The notes: a model not told the origin generated them from the sequence alone. DNA of 43,423 nucleotides from Schleiferiaceae bacterium (GCA_022565875.1 JAIULY010000004.1:1-43423); one strand, 5' to 3'; positions 1 through 9,896 are shown, counted from the first letter of the stretch. Numbers and translations are program-made.

Positions 1-582
1 CTCATTTAAAATAACTTGAAACAAAAAGGACTTACATTTTTGGAGATATGCTGATAACTTAATTGTATTATGTGATTATTTCAAGAAGCCCTACGTTTTT
101 GGAAATATCTGGATAAATAAACTGGGGCGGTAGCTTATACCGAAATCATTATCAGCATATCTCCAGAAGTCCTACATTTTGATAGTATCCATATATCAAT
201 TTCCATTATCAGCATATACCCAGATACCTTACATTTTGGTAGTATCCGATCACCATAATCCACTCATTTAAAGTGACTTGAAATAAAGTTAGCTTACATT
301 TTTGGAGATATGCTGATAACTTGATTGTATTATGCGATTATTTCCAGAAGCCCTACATTTTGGGAAACATCTGGATAAATAAACTGGGGCAGTCGTATAC
401 ACCGAAATCATTATCAGCATATCTCCAGAAGTCCTACATTTTGATAGTATCCATATACCAATTTCCATTATCAGCATATTCCCAAATACCTTACATTTTG
501 GCAGTGTACTCACAGCATAATCAACTCATTTAAAATAACTTAAAATGAAAGGGGAGTACATTTTTGGAGATATGCTGATAAT
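1..582. repeat. 262-bp tandem repeat array (repeat cluster 1)
   Basis: The block beginning CTCATTTAAA recurs at 1, 263 and 525, giving two complete 262-bp copies (1-262, 263-524) that are nearly identical by eye and a partial third copy ending near 582. The left end may continue outside the window. Each copy holds four versions of a core of the form TTATCAGCATATCTCC + spacer + TACATTTT: two read on the minus strand (first copy 32-57 and 91-116) and two on the plus strand (149-180 and 206-239), so the copy is internally inverted. The same core is found at 20075-20350 and 35091-35435. Small open frames across the array are by-products of the repeat and are not called as genes. The array begins about 155 bp beyond the rodA stop codon. 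Confidence 0.9.
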
Positions 583-738
583 AAAAACCACATAAAACCA
601 GCAACCAGAAAAGACACTCAACATTTTTTGAGAAAATGTGATAGCAATCCCTCACCCTGAAAAAGTGGGTAGTATCCCAAAAAGTATTTGTACTAATGAA
701 CACAACACAATTCTAATTCAACAATCACTACTAAGCCA
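583..738. other. Intergenic spacer downstream of rodA
   Basis: AT-rich spacer between the repeat array and the rodA stop codon. I see no gene and no convincing intrinsic terminator; only a weak GGG-TAGTAT-CCC hairpin near 666-677 lies where an operon terminator would be expected. Confidence 0.5.
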
Positions 739-1998
739 TCATAAGATCACTTTGCGATAAGCATCGAGCTTGATAAAAATAAAAAGTAACAATGTAAATC
801 CCCACAACGCACTGCCTCCATAACTGAAGAAAGGCAATGGAATACCAATTACAGGGATGACCCCAATCACCATGGCTATATTTATGAAAAAGTGCACAAA
901 TAAAATACCTACCACAGAATAGCCGTATACTCTTGAAAAGGTTGACTTTTGACGTTCAGCTAAAAAAACCAGTCGGAATAACAACGTTAGAAACAACAGA
1001 ATAACTACCATACTACCGACAAACCCCCACTCCTCTCCAACTGTGCAAAAAATAAAATCTGTTTCTTGCTCTGGCACAAACTCATATTTGGTTTGTGTGC
1101 CGTTTAAAAAACCCTTACCCCATAGGCCACCAGAACCTACGGCAATCTTAGATTGATTTGTATTGTATCCGATACCCTGCGGGTCATGCGCTTTACCCAA
1201 TAATATATTGATCCTGTTTCGGTGTCTATCCTCTAAAAGATTGTCAAAGGTATAGTCGACACTTGCAACAAAACCTATAGCCAAAAGTGTCGCTCCGATG
1301 AAGACCAAAAGGGCTTTTTTATTTTTCCGAACAACTATTGAAGTAATCACGCCTATTGTTCCAAGTACAAACATTACGTGCAAAGGCTCAAACATCAAGC
1401 TAATTACAAACAGAAATATCATACTGAGGCCAAGGCCTATATAAGCCCCCGGTAGGCCCTCTCGATACATGGGAAAGATTAATGCAGAAAAAACCAACGC
1501 TGAACCCGCATCGGGCTGCGGAAGAATTACTGCTGCGGGCAAAAGTGCTATAAAGGCAGTTTTTAACTGCATCGACAAATTGGTGAGGGGCTTTTTTGAT
1601 GTTGACAAAAACTTAGCTAAGGCTAACGAAACCGCAAACTTGGCAAACTCTGAGGGTTGAATTGAAAAACTCCCGAAAGTAAACCACGATCGAGCGCCAG
1701 AAATTTTTGTCCCAAAAAATAATACCGCTACTAAACTCAGCAGCACTAAAATAAAAATGGGATACGAAAATTTTTCATAAAAACGTCCATCTATCGCTAA
1801 GATGCTTATTCCTATAACCATAGCAGTAATAATCCATAGCAACTGTTTTCCGTATTTTTGGGTAGTATCAAAAATACTTTGGTGCTCCTCGTTATACACT
1901 GCTGCATAAACATTCATCCAGCCTAGCAAACATAAGACTAGCCAGAGAAAAACAGTAAGCCAATCAATATTAGAAAAAATACTTTTACTCTCTCTCAT
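739..1998 (-). CDS. rodA: RodA, peptidoglycan glycosyltransferase of the elongasome
   Basis: SEDS-family (FtsW/RodA/SpoVE) integral membrane protein that polymerises lipid II glycan strands during side-wall growth, working with PBP2. The 419-aa product is almost entirely hydrophobic helices and carries the family stretches GARSWFTFGSFSIQPSEFAK and, near the C-terminus, GIPLPFFSYGGSA. The reading frame stays open to 2034, but I chose ATG at 1998 because it gives the compact start MRESKSIF and a 14-nt overlap with the end of mrdA, as expected in a translationally coupled operon. It is the last gene of the purH-mreBCD-mrdA-rodA unit. RodA rather than FtsW is favoured by its position directly after PBP2 and MreBCD. 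Confidence 0.95.
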   Translation of the reverse strand: MRESKSIFSNIDWLTVFLWLVLCLLGWMNVYAAVYNEEHQSIFDTTQKYGKQLLWIITAMVIGISILAIDGRFYEKFSYPIFILVLLSLVAVLFFGTKISGARSWFTFGSFSIQPSEFAKFAVSLALAKFLSTSKKPLTNLSMQLKTAFIALLPAAVILPQPDAGSALVFSALIFPMYREGLPGAYIGLGLSMIFLFVISLMFEPLHVMFVLGTIGVITSIVVRKNKKALLVFIGATLLAIGFVASVDYTFDNLLEDRHRNRINILLGKAHDPQGIGYNTNQSKIAVGSGGLWGKGFLNGTQTKYEFVPEQETDFIFCTVGEEWGFVGSMVVILLFLTLLFRLVFLAERQKSTFSRVYGYSVVGILFVHFFINIAMVIGVIPVIGIPLPFFSYGGSALWGFTLLLFIFIKLDAYRKVIL

Positions 1999-3850
1999 GT
2001 TGGGATACCATTTGTGGACCAAACCGTTTAACAAGTTGCTTGTTGTACTCGTCTCTTAAATTACCGTCGAGCATCCGCTGCTCTAATGCAGGACGTGAAA
2101 TTTCACCTGTGAGATACTTCTCAATAATCAAACTAGCTATTGGTGCTGCCCATCTTGAGCCCCAATATCCATTTTCTACAATGATTGAAATGGCAATTTT
2201 CGGATTGTCCTTGGGAGCAAATGCGATAAAAATAGAGTGATCTTGTCCGTGCGGATTCTCAGCTGTTCCGGTTTTACCACACATCGATATACTTTCTAAA
2301 CGAGACCCCCTTGCTGTTCCCACTTCAAATACATCCCACATTCCTGTTACAACCTCATCATAGTGCTCTGGGGCTACTGTGGTAAATTTAGGTTTCGTAA
2401 AATGAGGATCGTCTATGGGTTTGTTGTTTATCTGTTTCACAATGTGAGGGGTGTAATAAAAACCTCTATTGGCTACAATTGCTGTTAAATTTGCTAGCTG
2501 TAAGGGGGTTACTACTAATTCCCCCTGCCCAATTCCTAGGGATACTGTACTTAGCGATTTCCACTTTGTAGAGCGATAAGCTCTATCAAAATAAGCACCG
2601 TCTGGAACAAAACCTTTTCTTCCTGTAGAAAGGTCGTTTCCAAAAAAACCACCTAAGCCAAAACTCTTTACGTGATTTTGCCAAGCATCCATCCCCAATT
2701 GTGGGGTATCATATTTGTCAATGATTTTTTTGAAAATAGTGCAATAGTACGTGTTACAGGATTTGGAAATGCTGTTTCTCAAATGAATTGAGGTTCCCGA
2801 AGGACAATGACAACCCACTCTTAAATTCCCCACTCGATAAGCTCCAAAACAGGTAATCGTCGAGGATGGCGTGATTAATCCCTCTTGTAACGCAATAAGC
2901 GCATTTACAACTTTAAAGGTAGAACCCGGTGGGTATTCTGCCAGTAAGGCTCTATCGTATAATGGTTTGTTTATACTATCTACGTACAATTTGGAATAAT
3001 TTCGATTTCGATCACGACCAACCATTAAATTAGGATCAAAACTTGGCGAGGTCACCAAAGCTAGAATTTCTCCAGTAGCTGGCTCAATAGCGACAATACT
3101 GCCCCGTTTATTTGCCATTAGTTGTTCACCGTATTGTTGTATGGCGATATCAATTGTGGTGGTTAAATCCTTCCCTGGCTCTGGAAGTGTGTCGTACAAA
3201 CCCTCTTTATATGCGTTTTTCTCGCGGTTGAGTTTGTCTACCATGATGCGCTTTACTCCATACTCTCCGCGCAGGGTTGTTTCATACGATTTTTCAATGC
3301 CTGCTTTTCCAATAAAGTCTCCATTGCGCAGCTTTGAATTTTCTTTAACTTGGTCTGGCGATACTTCGCCGATAAACCCAAATACATTTGCTCCAGAGCG
3401 ATGCGTATAATCCCGTAGAATCCGCTTCTCAAAATAAAATCCAGGAAAGCGAAACAGCTGATCTTGAATTCTAGCAAAATCTTCTTTCCTGATTTGTTTG
3501 ATAAATGGCGTGGCACGATAATAAAAATAACCATCTTTTGCCTTTACCATTTGCTTGTCAAAGTAGTCTTGAGAAATACCAAACAAATCAATAAATGCTG
3601 CTGTATCTAAGTTTGTGATTTGCTTTGGAATCACCATTAAATCGTAAGCAGGCTGATTGAAAACCAAAAGGTTATTGTTCCTGTCAAATATCAATCCCCG
3701 TGGTGGATGCAGTCGAATGGTGCGAATCACATTGTTCTCTGCACTCAACTTGTACGAATCGTCTATGACCTGCAAATAAAACAGGCGCACCATAAACAAA
3801 AGTCCCGTGATGATAAAAAAAGCGTACATCACGTATTTTCGATTCGACAT
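1985..3850 (-). CDS. mrdA: Penicillin-binding protein 2 (elongation transpeptidase)
   Basis: Class B penicillin-binding protein that cross-links peptidoglycan during cell elongation. It is anchored in the inner membrane by one N-terminal helix (about residues 6-28), followed by the dimerisation domain (PPRGLIFDRN, 49-58) and the transpeptidase domain. All three active-site motifs are present: SxxK (S310-TFK), SxN (S364-C-N366) and KTGT (526-529). The length of 621 aa is normal for PBP2. It lies between mreD and rodA, with its 3' end overlapping rodA. The mreBCD neighbourhood separates it from the division paralogue FtsI. Confidence 0.95.
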   Translation of the reverse strand: MSNRKYVMYAFFIITGLLFMVRLFYLQVIDDSYKLSAENNVIRTIRLHPPRGLIFDRNNNLLVFNQPAYDLMVIPKQITNLDTAAFIDLFGISQDYFDKQMVKAKDGYFYYRATPFIKQIRKEDFARIQDQLFRFPGFYFEKRILRDYTHRSGANVFGFIGEVSPDQVKENSKLRNGDFIGKAGIEKSYETTLRGEYGVKRIMVDKLNREKNAYKEGLYDTLPEPGKDLTTTIDIAIQQYGEQLMANKRGSIVAIEPATGEILALVTSPSFDPNLMVGRDRNRNYSKLYVDSINKPLYDRALLAEYPPGSTFKVVNALIALQEGLITPSSTITCFGAYRVGNLRVGCHCPSGTSIHLRNSISKSCNTYYCTIFKKIIDKYDTPQLGMDAWQNHVKSFGLGGFFGNDLSTGRKGFVPDGAYFDRAYRSTKWKSLSTVSLGIGQGELVVTPLQLANLTAIVANRGFYYTPHIVKQINNKPIDDPHFTKPKFTTVAPEHYDEVVTGMWDVFEVGTARGSRLESISMCGKTGTAENPHGQDHSIFIAFAPKDNPKIAISIIVENGYWGSRWAAPIASLIIEKYLTGEISRPALEQRMLDGNLRDEYNKQLVKRFGPQMVSQHERE

Positions 3851-3859
3851 GTTAAAATT

Positions 3860-4366
3860 TTAATCTTTTTTACTGAAAAGAATCTCAAAAATTAGAACCA
3901 TTACAAAGGTAAAAATGCCAGAAGTAACTGTTCGTGTTAAAATTGCAATGACCTCTACAAACTTAAACGATTCTAAAAGAAATAAAGTAAAATGATGAAC
4001 GAAAATTCCAGAAAGTGCAAACAACGAATACTTACCAAAACCAAGAGCACTCAATGAAAATGAATTGGCATCTAGGTCCCCTTTTGTGGAAATCAATCTA
4101 AGAATAGTCGGTCGTACAAATGCTAATAATACCGAAGCTGAGGCATGCAAACCACCGCTATTTTCAAACCAGTCTACAAACAAGCCTACGAAAAAACCTA
4201 AGAATAGCAACTGAACTTGAGAAAAGCGCAATGGAGCAAACAAAATAAGCACTAAATAATAGTATGGGTTTAAATATCCCATTAACTGAATGTTGTTCAG
4301 TACAAATACTTGAAAAATCAATAGTATTGCTAACTTAATGAAAAACAACGGGGTGCTATTATTCAT
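3860..4366 (-). CDS. mreD: MreD, rod shape-determining membrane protein
   Basis: Small polytopic inner-membrane protein of about 168 aa with roughly five hydrophobic helices; a component of the MreBCD elongasome. MreD sequences are poorly conserved, so the call rests on length, hydrophobicity and its place between mreC and mrdA. The frame is open to 4384, but ATG at 4366 is preferred because it gives an 8-nt overlap with the mreC stop (4359-4361), consistent with translational coupling, and a start MNNSTPLFF running straight into the first helix. Confidence 0.88.
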   Translation of the reverse strand: MNNSTPLFFIKLAILLIFQVFVLNNIQLMGYLNPYYYLVLILFAPLRFSQVQLLFLGFFVGLFVDWFENSGGLHASASVLLAFVRPTILRLISTKGDLDANSFSLSALGFGKYSLFALSGIFVHHFTLFLLESFKFVEVIAILTRTVTSGIFTFVMVLIFEILFSKKD

Positions 4367-5189
4367 TTCGAGACCTTTTTTCAAGTTCTAACTGCTCAGC
4401 TTGCATCAGGTTATCAATGACATACACATACTCAAGGTTAGTGAAATCTACGGCCAATTCGATAGTCACGTCTAAAAACTCTGCCGCAGGATTTATGTTG
4501 GCTTGCTTCACAAAGCCAATCACTTCTCCTTTTGGAAAAATGGTAGAACGACCATCAGTGATTACGGTATCGCCTTTTGTCAGTTTTGCGTGTTTTGGAA
4601 CATCATTTAATTTTGCTTCTCGATAGTGTTTGCCGGGCCAGGTAACGGAACCGAAAAAGCCATTGTTTGCAAAGGCACCACCCACCATTGCATTGCTATG
4701 CAAAATAGGTAAAACAGTTGAGAAATGTGTAGATACATCTTTTACCACACCAATCACACCTTCAGGAGCAATTACAGCCATACCTTTTTCTATACCATGG
4801 CGAGATCCTTTGTTCAATGTCAGATAATTATTTCTCCTACTAAAGGATGAGTTGATTACTTGCGCCTCGGTAAAAGTATATTGCTGTTGGTATAACGTAT
4901 CTATAGTTACCCCGTCTGTTTTGAATACCTCAAAATAAGACTTTTTCGAAGTTGCACGTAAACGAGCATTCTCTCGTGCTAAACTCGCATTGGTCTTTGA
5001 TAAATTCAGATACTCTTGAAATTGATGGTAGCTACTTAAAGCACTACCCGAAAAATGGTTCGACGCATTTAATAAGGTAGTTCGCTGATAGGTCAAACTG
5101 TTAAACATCAACACCAATGCTACAATCTGAAGCACTAAAAACAGAAAAAATGTTTTATATTTTGCAAGTAAAGCAAACAGATTGCGCAT
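4359..5189 (-). CDS. mreC: MreC, rod shape-determining protein
   Basis: Bitopic periplasmic scaffold of the elongasome that links MreB and MreD to PBP2. The 276-aa product has a single N-terminal membrane helix (about residues 12-31), then a helical, probably coiled-coil stretch (about 45-85), then the beta-rich MreC domain, which includes the family-typical segments LTLNKGSRHGIEKGMAVI and GVIGVVKDVS. It starts 9 nt after the mreB stop codon and overlaps mreD. Confidence 0.95.
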   Translation of the reverse strand: MRNLFALLAKYKTFFLFLVLQIVALVLMFNSLTYQRTTLLNASNHFSGSALSSYHQFQEYLNLSKTNASLARENARLRATSKKSYFEVFKTDGVTIDTLYQQQYTFTEAQVINSSFSRRNNYLTLNKGSRHGIEKGMAVIAPEGVIGVVKDVSTHFSTVLPILHSNAMVGGAFANNGFFGSVTWPGKHYREAKLNDVPKHAKLTKGDTVITDGRSTIFPKGEVIGFVKQANINPAAEFLDVTIELAVDFTNLEYVYVIDNLMQAEQLELEKRSRNE

Positions 5190-5198
5190 CGGGAAATG

Positions 5199-6224
5199 TT
5201 ACTTCATCAAAAACGTAAACTTATCTAAATTTTTTAGCGCGATGCCAGTACCACGAACCACAGCTCTCAGCGGGTCATCAGCAATGTAAACGGGTAAATC
5301 TGTTTTCATACTAATGCGCTTGTCTAAACCACGCAGCATACTTCCACCTCCAGCAAGGTAAATGCCGCTGTTGTAAATATCTGCTGCTAATTCAGGTGGC
5401 GTCATAGACAACGCTTCCATTATGGCATCTTCAATTCTCATAATTGATTTATCCAAAGCCTTGGCGATTTCTCGGTAAGTAACCGTTATCTGTTTCGGTT
5501 TTCCTGAGAGAAGGTCACGTCCTTGTACGTTATAGTCATCCGGTGGATTGGGCAGTTCATCCATCGCAGCACCTACCTCAATTTTTATAAGTTCTGCTGT
5601 TCGTTCCCCAACAAATAGATTGTGCTGCGTCCGCATGTAATAGGCTATGTCATTAGTAAAAACATCGCCCGCAACTTTTATTGATTTGTCGCAAACAATG
5701 CCTCCTAAGGCAAGAACCGCAATTTCAGTTGTACCACCTCCGATATCAATAATCATATTACCCTTAGGTTCAAGCACATCTACACCAATACCGATTGCAG
5801 CAGCCATGGGTTCATGAATGAGGTAAACTTCTTTAGCACCAGCATGTTCAGCAGAATCTTTTACTGCTCTTTTCTCTACTTCGGTAATACCTGAGGGTAT
5901 ACAAATAACCATGCGCAAACTTGGTGCAAACACCCTGCTTTTGAGACTGGGTATGCTCTTTATCATTTCGCGAATCATATGCTCTGAGGCATTGAAATCG
6001 GCGATAACCCCGTCTTTTAAAGGACGGATGGTCTTTATATTTTCGTGTGTTTTACCATGCATTTGGCGGGCTTGATGGCCTACTGCAATAATGGTATTTG
6101 TTGACCTGTCGATGGCAACGATTGACGGGGCGTCTACAACTACTTTGTCATTGTGAATGATCAATGTATTGGCGGTTCCTAAATCAATTGCGATGTCCTG
6201 GGTAAATAAGTTAAAAAGTCCCAT
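5199..6224 (-). CDS. mreB: MreB, bacterial actin
   Basis: Actin-like ATPase that forms membrane-associated filaments guiding cell-wall elongation. The 341-aa length is normal. The phosphate-1 loop IDLGTANT is at about 13-20, the phosphate-2 motif IDIGGGTTE at 159-167, and the conserved EPMAAAIG at 138-145; the adenosine-binding LAGGGSMLRG lies towards the C-terminus. The short N-terminus MGLFNLFTQD could act as a membrane-binding amphipathic segment, as in many MreBs (inference). It starts 6 nt after the purH stop, so both are probably on one transcript. Confidence 0.97.
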   Translation of the reverse strand: MGLFNLFTQDIAIDLGTANTLIIHNDKVVVDAPSIVAIDRSTNTIIAVGHQARQMHGKTHENIKTIRPLKDGVIADFNASEHMIREMIKSIPSLKSRVFAPSLRMVICIPSGITEVEKRAVKDSAEHAGAKEVYLIHEPMAAAIGIGVDVLEPKGNMIIDIGGGTTEIAVLALGGIVCDKSIKVAGDVFTNDIAYYMRTQHNLFVGERTAELIKIEVGAAMDELPNPPDDYNVQGRDLLSGKPKQITVTYREIAKALDKSIMRIEDAIMEALSMTPPELAADIYNSGIYLAGGGSMLRGLDKRISMKTDLPVYIADDPLRAVVRGTGIALKNLDKFTFLMK

Positions 6225-6230
6225 GGAAAT

Positions 6231-7754
6231 TTAATGTTTAAAATGTCTTGTTCCTGTAAGTACCATCTTCATTTGATGCGTATTACAGTACGCTATTGAA
6301 TCTTTATCTCTAATACTTCCACCTGGCTGAATGACAGCAGAGACCCCTGCTTCATTGGCTATTTCTACACAATCAGGGAAGGGGAAGAAGGCATCTGATG
6401 CCATGACAGCACCTTTTAAGTCAAAACCAAAATCTTTGGCTTTTGCAATGGCTTGGCGCAAAGCGTCCACTCTAGAAGTTTGTCCGGTGCCACTTGCTAA
6501 AAGCTGTTTGTTTTTTGCTAAAACAATGGTATTGGATTTTGTGTGTTTACAAATTTTACTAGCAAACAACAAATCATCAATTTCTTCTTGTGAGGGCGCC
6601 AAAGCAGTGCATGTGGAGAGATCTGTTGCCACATCCGTTTTGCTGTCGCGGTCTTGCACCAACAAACCATTGAGAATGGTGCGCACTTGTTTTTCAGGAT
6701 GATTGAATGGATGCGTTTTTACTATAACTCTATTTTTCTTCGTTTGTAAGATTTCCAAAGCCTCTGTTTCATAACCTGGGGCCAAAATAACTTCGAAGAA
6801 TATTTTGTCTATCGCTGCGGCTGTCTCTGCATCAACTGTTCTGTTGGTAACAATTACGCCGCCAAAGGCGCTAACAGGGTCGCCGGCTAAAGCGTCTTCC
6901 CAAGCTTGGGATAGCTTTTCTCTGGAGGCTACCCCACATGCATTGTTGTGCTTAATAACCGCTATTGTAGGTGTGTCAAACTCTGCTATTAAAAGCATGG
7001 CGGCGTCAACATCCAATAGATTATTGTAAGACAGCTCTTTTCCGTGAAGTTGTTCTAATACACTGTCTAAATCACCAAAAAACGCTCCTTCTTGATGTGG
7101 ATTTTCTCCGTATCGCAACGTTTTCTTTTTGTCGGCACTAATTTTCAAGGCAGACATTTCATTTCCATCAAAATATTCGAAAATCATGCTATCATAATGC
7201 GAACTTACCTGAAAGGCATCTTTTGCATACGCTCGTCTTTCGGCTTCTGTAAAAGCACCATCATTTTCGGCAAGTTGAGCCAACAACTTGGCGTAATTGT
7301 GGACGCCAGGAACAATGACAACATCTTTGTAATTTTTTGCCGCTGCCCGTATCAAACTAATCCCTCCGATATCAATTTTTTCGATAATATCTTGATGATT
7401 AGCTCCAGAAGCAACTGTTTCTTCAAACGGATATAAGTCAACCACAACCAAATCTATGGGCGGAATCGCAAATTTTTCAGCCTCAACAAGATCCTCTTGA
7501 TTATCTCTTCTATGCAAGATACCGCCCATCACGGCGGGATGAAGTGTTTTTACGCGTCCACCAAAAATTGAAGGGTATGAGGTTATGTCTTCAACAGGAA
7601 CTACTGGAATTCCCAAATCTCGAATAAACTTTTCGGTACCTCCTGTGGAATAAAGTGTTACTCCTAGTTCGTGTAATCTTTTGACGATTGGCGCAAGCCC
7701 ATCTTTATAGTAAACTGATAATAAGGCGCTTTTGATTGCTTTTGTCTGACTCAT
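6231..7754 (-). CDS. purH: PurH, AICAR transformylase / IMP cyclohydrolase
   Basis: Bifunctional cytosolic enzyme for the last two steps of IMP synthesis: 10-formyl-THF-dependent formylation of AICAR and ring closure of FAICAR. The N-terminal MGS-like cyclohydrolase domain contains STGGTEKFI (36-44) and SIFGGRVKTLHP (62-73). The transformylase domain begins near KTLRYGENPHQ (211-221) and contains the catalytic-loop segment KHNNACGVA. The length of 507 aa is normal. The frame is open to 7802, but ATG at 7754 gives the standard PurH N-terminus and lies 20 nt from a near-consensus -7 box. It is the first gene of the mreBCD-mrdA-rodA operon. Confidence 0.96.
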   Translation of the reverse strand: MSQTKAIKSALLSVYYKDGLAPIVKRLHELGVTLYSTGGTEKFIRDLGIPVVPVEDITSYPSIFGGRVKTLHPAVMGGILHRRDNQEDLVEAEKFAIPPIDLVVVDLYPFEETVASGANHQDIIEKIDIGGISLIRAAAKNYKDVVIVPGVHNYAKLLAQLAENDGAFTEAERRAYAKDAFQVSSHYDSMIFEYFDGNEMSALKISADKKKTLRYGENPHQEGAFFGDLDSVLEQLHGKELSYNNLLDVDAAMLLIAEFDTPTIAVIKHNNACGVASREKLSQAWEDALAGDPVSAFGGVIVTNRTVDAETAAAIDKIFFEVILAPGYETEALEILQTKKNRVIVKTHPFNHPEKQVRTILNGLLVQDRDSKTDVATDLSTCTALAPSQEEIDDLLFASKICKHTKSNTIVLAKNKQLLASGTGQTSRVDALRQAIAKAKDFGFDLKGAVMASDAFFPFPDCVEIANEAGVSAVIQPGGSIRDKDSIAYCNTHQMKMVLTGTRHFKH

Positions 7755-7774
7755 GCGTAAAGTTTCTGAAAATG

Positions 7775-7782
7775 CGAAAGTA
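7775..7782 (-). promoter_or_regulatory. Near-consensus -7 box for the purH-mre operon
   Basis: TACTTTCG on the minus strand matches 5 of the 6 fixed positions of the Bacteroidota box TAnnTTTG and lies 20 nt before the purH ATG. Other units in the window show 16-24 nt between box and start. No clear -33 TTG was found. Confidence 0.5.
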
Positions 7783-7792
7783 CGTGAAAAAG

Positions 7793-7824
7793 ACCCCTCC
7801 AAACAAGCAAAGTTTTAGAGGGGT
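7793..7824 (-). terminator. Probable terminator after the M49 peptidase gene
   Basis: An inverted repeat pairs ACCCCTC (7793-7799) with GAGGGGT (7818-7824). On the minus strand the hairpin is followed by TCTTTTTC, fitting Rho-independent termination of the gene ending at 7921. It abuts the upstream side of the purH -7 box, so the purH -33 region would overlap it. Confidence 0.5.
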
Positions 7825-7920
7825 AAAATCTTTTATCATTTTTTTTCAACAACTACAATAGCCACGTAAACAAGGTCAAAAAATAGTAAAAAAATAGCAA
7901 ATGAAGTGATCTAACACAAA

Positions 7921-9873
7921 CTATTCTTTGATGCTTTTCGCTAATGTGATATAGCGATTGGAGTAACGCATCATCTGAGCAACAAAGCTTTCTGGATATT
8001 CCAAACGCACATCTACACATGTATCCCCTTCATATACAGGAATTAAATACGGATTTACAAAACCGGAATAAGGAGGCAGGTGCAGCGCCTCCACCCTTGC
8101 TAATACTTCTTTGTGTAATTCTACATCTACGTTTACCGCATAAGCTTCAACAAGTTCACGAGCGGCCTGATAATCACCTTCAGATTTTATCCGCTGAATT
8201 TCGTTAAGCAACTGTCCAAATAAATTTTGTAACGCATTGTAATCATGAATCTTGTAATAAGATTTCCCATCTACTTGCGCCATAGACATGACTCCTATTG
8301 GCATCGCACGTTCAAAAACCCACTTTGCAATCAATTGACGGTTGCGCATGTGGTCTTCCTCTAAATTATCACCTAGTTGAAGTCGTCGCAATTGCAATTG
8401 CAAACCATTGCGCATAAATTGATCATAAGCAGCTTTTCCAACTTCTACGCTTGACAAAATTCCCCATTTCACCAATTGTTCATCGAGCATAAAGTATAAG
8501 GCCACCAAATCGGCGCGTGCTTCTTCGATTGTGTTGCTATAGTTTTTCAAGGTTTCTTTAGGCGTTGCGACACCAGCTTTTAATTTACCAGAGCCATGAC
8601 CCACCACCTCGTGAAGTGCTGTGTGCATTTTACTGGCTTCAGCCCCATGTTTTTCTGCTCTTTCTAACGTCTCTAAATCGTTGGTGAATTCAGCTGTTAA
8701 TCCAATACCCGAGGCTTTATCATAGGCGTTTTCAATGTTAATCAAACTCACACTTTTAGACCCGTATTTAGAACGTATCCAGTCGGCATTGGGCAGGTTC
8801 ACCCCAATAGGTGTTGCAGGTGAAGCGTCACCAGCTTCAGCAACTACATTCATAATCGAATAAGATATACCACGTACCTCTTCCTTTTTATAAGCCTCAG
8901 GGATAGGGCTATTAGCTTCAAACCAATTGATATTATCAAGCATAACCCCCATGCGCTTAGTAGCTTCGGCGTCGCGCAGTTGAATGATTGCCTCAAAAGT
9001 ACCTTTATACCCCATAGGATCTTCATAAACCTCTGTAAATCCGTGAATAAAGTCGACAACACCCTCAGTGGTTGCCAACCAAGCTATGCTAAATTCATCG
9101 TAAATAGCGAGATCTCCCGTTTCATAATATTTGATTAATAATTGTAGCGCTTGAGCCTGCTTTCTGTTTTCTGCAAAGCCCACTGCGGCTTTTAAATGAT
9201 GCACAATTTTTTCTAAAGCAACTCCATACTTCCCTCCTAATTTGTAAACAGCCTCTCCCAGCGAACCATCCACATTTCTTACAATTTGTGAATTTAATCC
9301 TATTGAAATAGGCGTTTCTTTAGAAATATGTTTCGCTTTTAGGTCATAAAAATTTTCAACCTCAGCCTGCGTAATGTCCGGTTCATAAAAATTGACTGCT
9401 GATTGCAGAACCATGTCAGAACTAGGGTCTTTCACTACCTTTTTACTTGCAAAAGCAGGGTCAAACAACGACATTCTTACAGTATCTGGAATTGCTACAC
9501 CTATACTCTTGGCGATATCCGCCAGCCAAATTTCTGTGAATTTTGGTTGTAATTTTTGTTGACCATAATGATGATGAATGCCATTAGAAAACCAAACCTT
9601 TTTCAAATAAACTTCAAAAGCCTCCCACTGCAAGGATGTTTTATAAGTGGCATTTGCTTGTGTGTAGATTAATTCTAAAAAGTTACGCACAACTAAATTG
9701 TGTCTGAAGTTTTGATCCCAAAATATATCCCTTCCAAAATATCCCGCCTCACTCAAATGGTAAACCAAACACTTTTGCGAAAGGGAGAGTTTATCAAAAC
9801 CGGGGACATCATAGCGAAGAATTTGCACATCATCGAAGCGATCGACCACGATCGTATTTTTGGGGGTATGCAT
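7921..9873 (-). CDS. Dipeptidyl peptidase III family zinc peptidase (M49)
   Basis: Metallopeptidase family M49, whose members remove dipeptides from the N-terminus of oligopeptides. The 650-aa product has the zinc motif HExxxH in the form H421-EVVGH426 and the downstream third-ligand motif EEARAD (450-455). No signal peptide is visible, so a cytoplasmic role in peptide turnover is likely (inference); some Bacteroides homologues are secreted. The start at 9873 is supported by a consensus -7 box 23 nt upstream. The gene is flanked by a terminator on the purH side and an acetolactate-decarboxylase-like gene upstream, with no obvious functional link. Confidence 0.9.
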   Translation of the reverse strand: MHTPKNTIVVDRFDDVQILRYDVPGFDKLSLSQKCLVYHLSEAGYFGRDIFWDQNFRHNLVVRNFLELIYTQANATYKTSLQWEAFEVYLKKVWFSNGIHHHYGQQKLQPKFTEIWLADIAKSIGVAIPDTVRMSLFDPAFASKKVVKDPSSDMVLQSAVNFYEPDITQAEVENFYDLKAKHISKETPISIGLNSQIVRNVDGSLGEAVYKLGGKYGVALEKIVHHLKAAVGFAENRKQAQALQLLIKYYETGDLAIYDEFSIAWLATTEGVVDFIHGFTEVYEDPMGYKGTFEAIIQLRDAEATKRMGVMLDNINWFEANSPIPEAYKKEEVRGISYSIMNVVAEAGDASPATPIGVNLPNADWIRSKYGSKSVSLINIENAYDKASGIGLTAEFTNDLETLERAEKHGAEASKMHTALHEVVGHGSGKLKAGVATPKETLKNYSNTIEEARADLVALYFMLDEQLVKWGILSSVEVGKAAYDQFMRNGLQLQLRRLQLGDNLEEDHMRNRQLIAKWVFERAMPIGVMSMAQVDGKSYYKIHDYNALQNLFGQLLNEIQRIKSEGDYQAARELVEAYAVNVDVELHKEVLARVEALHLPPYSGFVNPYLIPVYEGDTCVDVRLEYPESFVAQMMRYSNRYITLAKSIKE

Positions 9874-9896
9874 GTTTTCAAATTTTTATCAGCTCA

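Noticed and set aside
289-533. Open frames of 70-74 codons on both strands in the left repeat array
   Set aside because: They lie entirely inside the tandem repeat, their peptide repeats mirror the DNA repeat, and no promoter or family similarity supports them.
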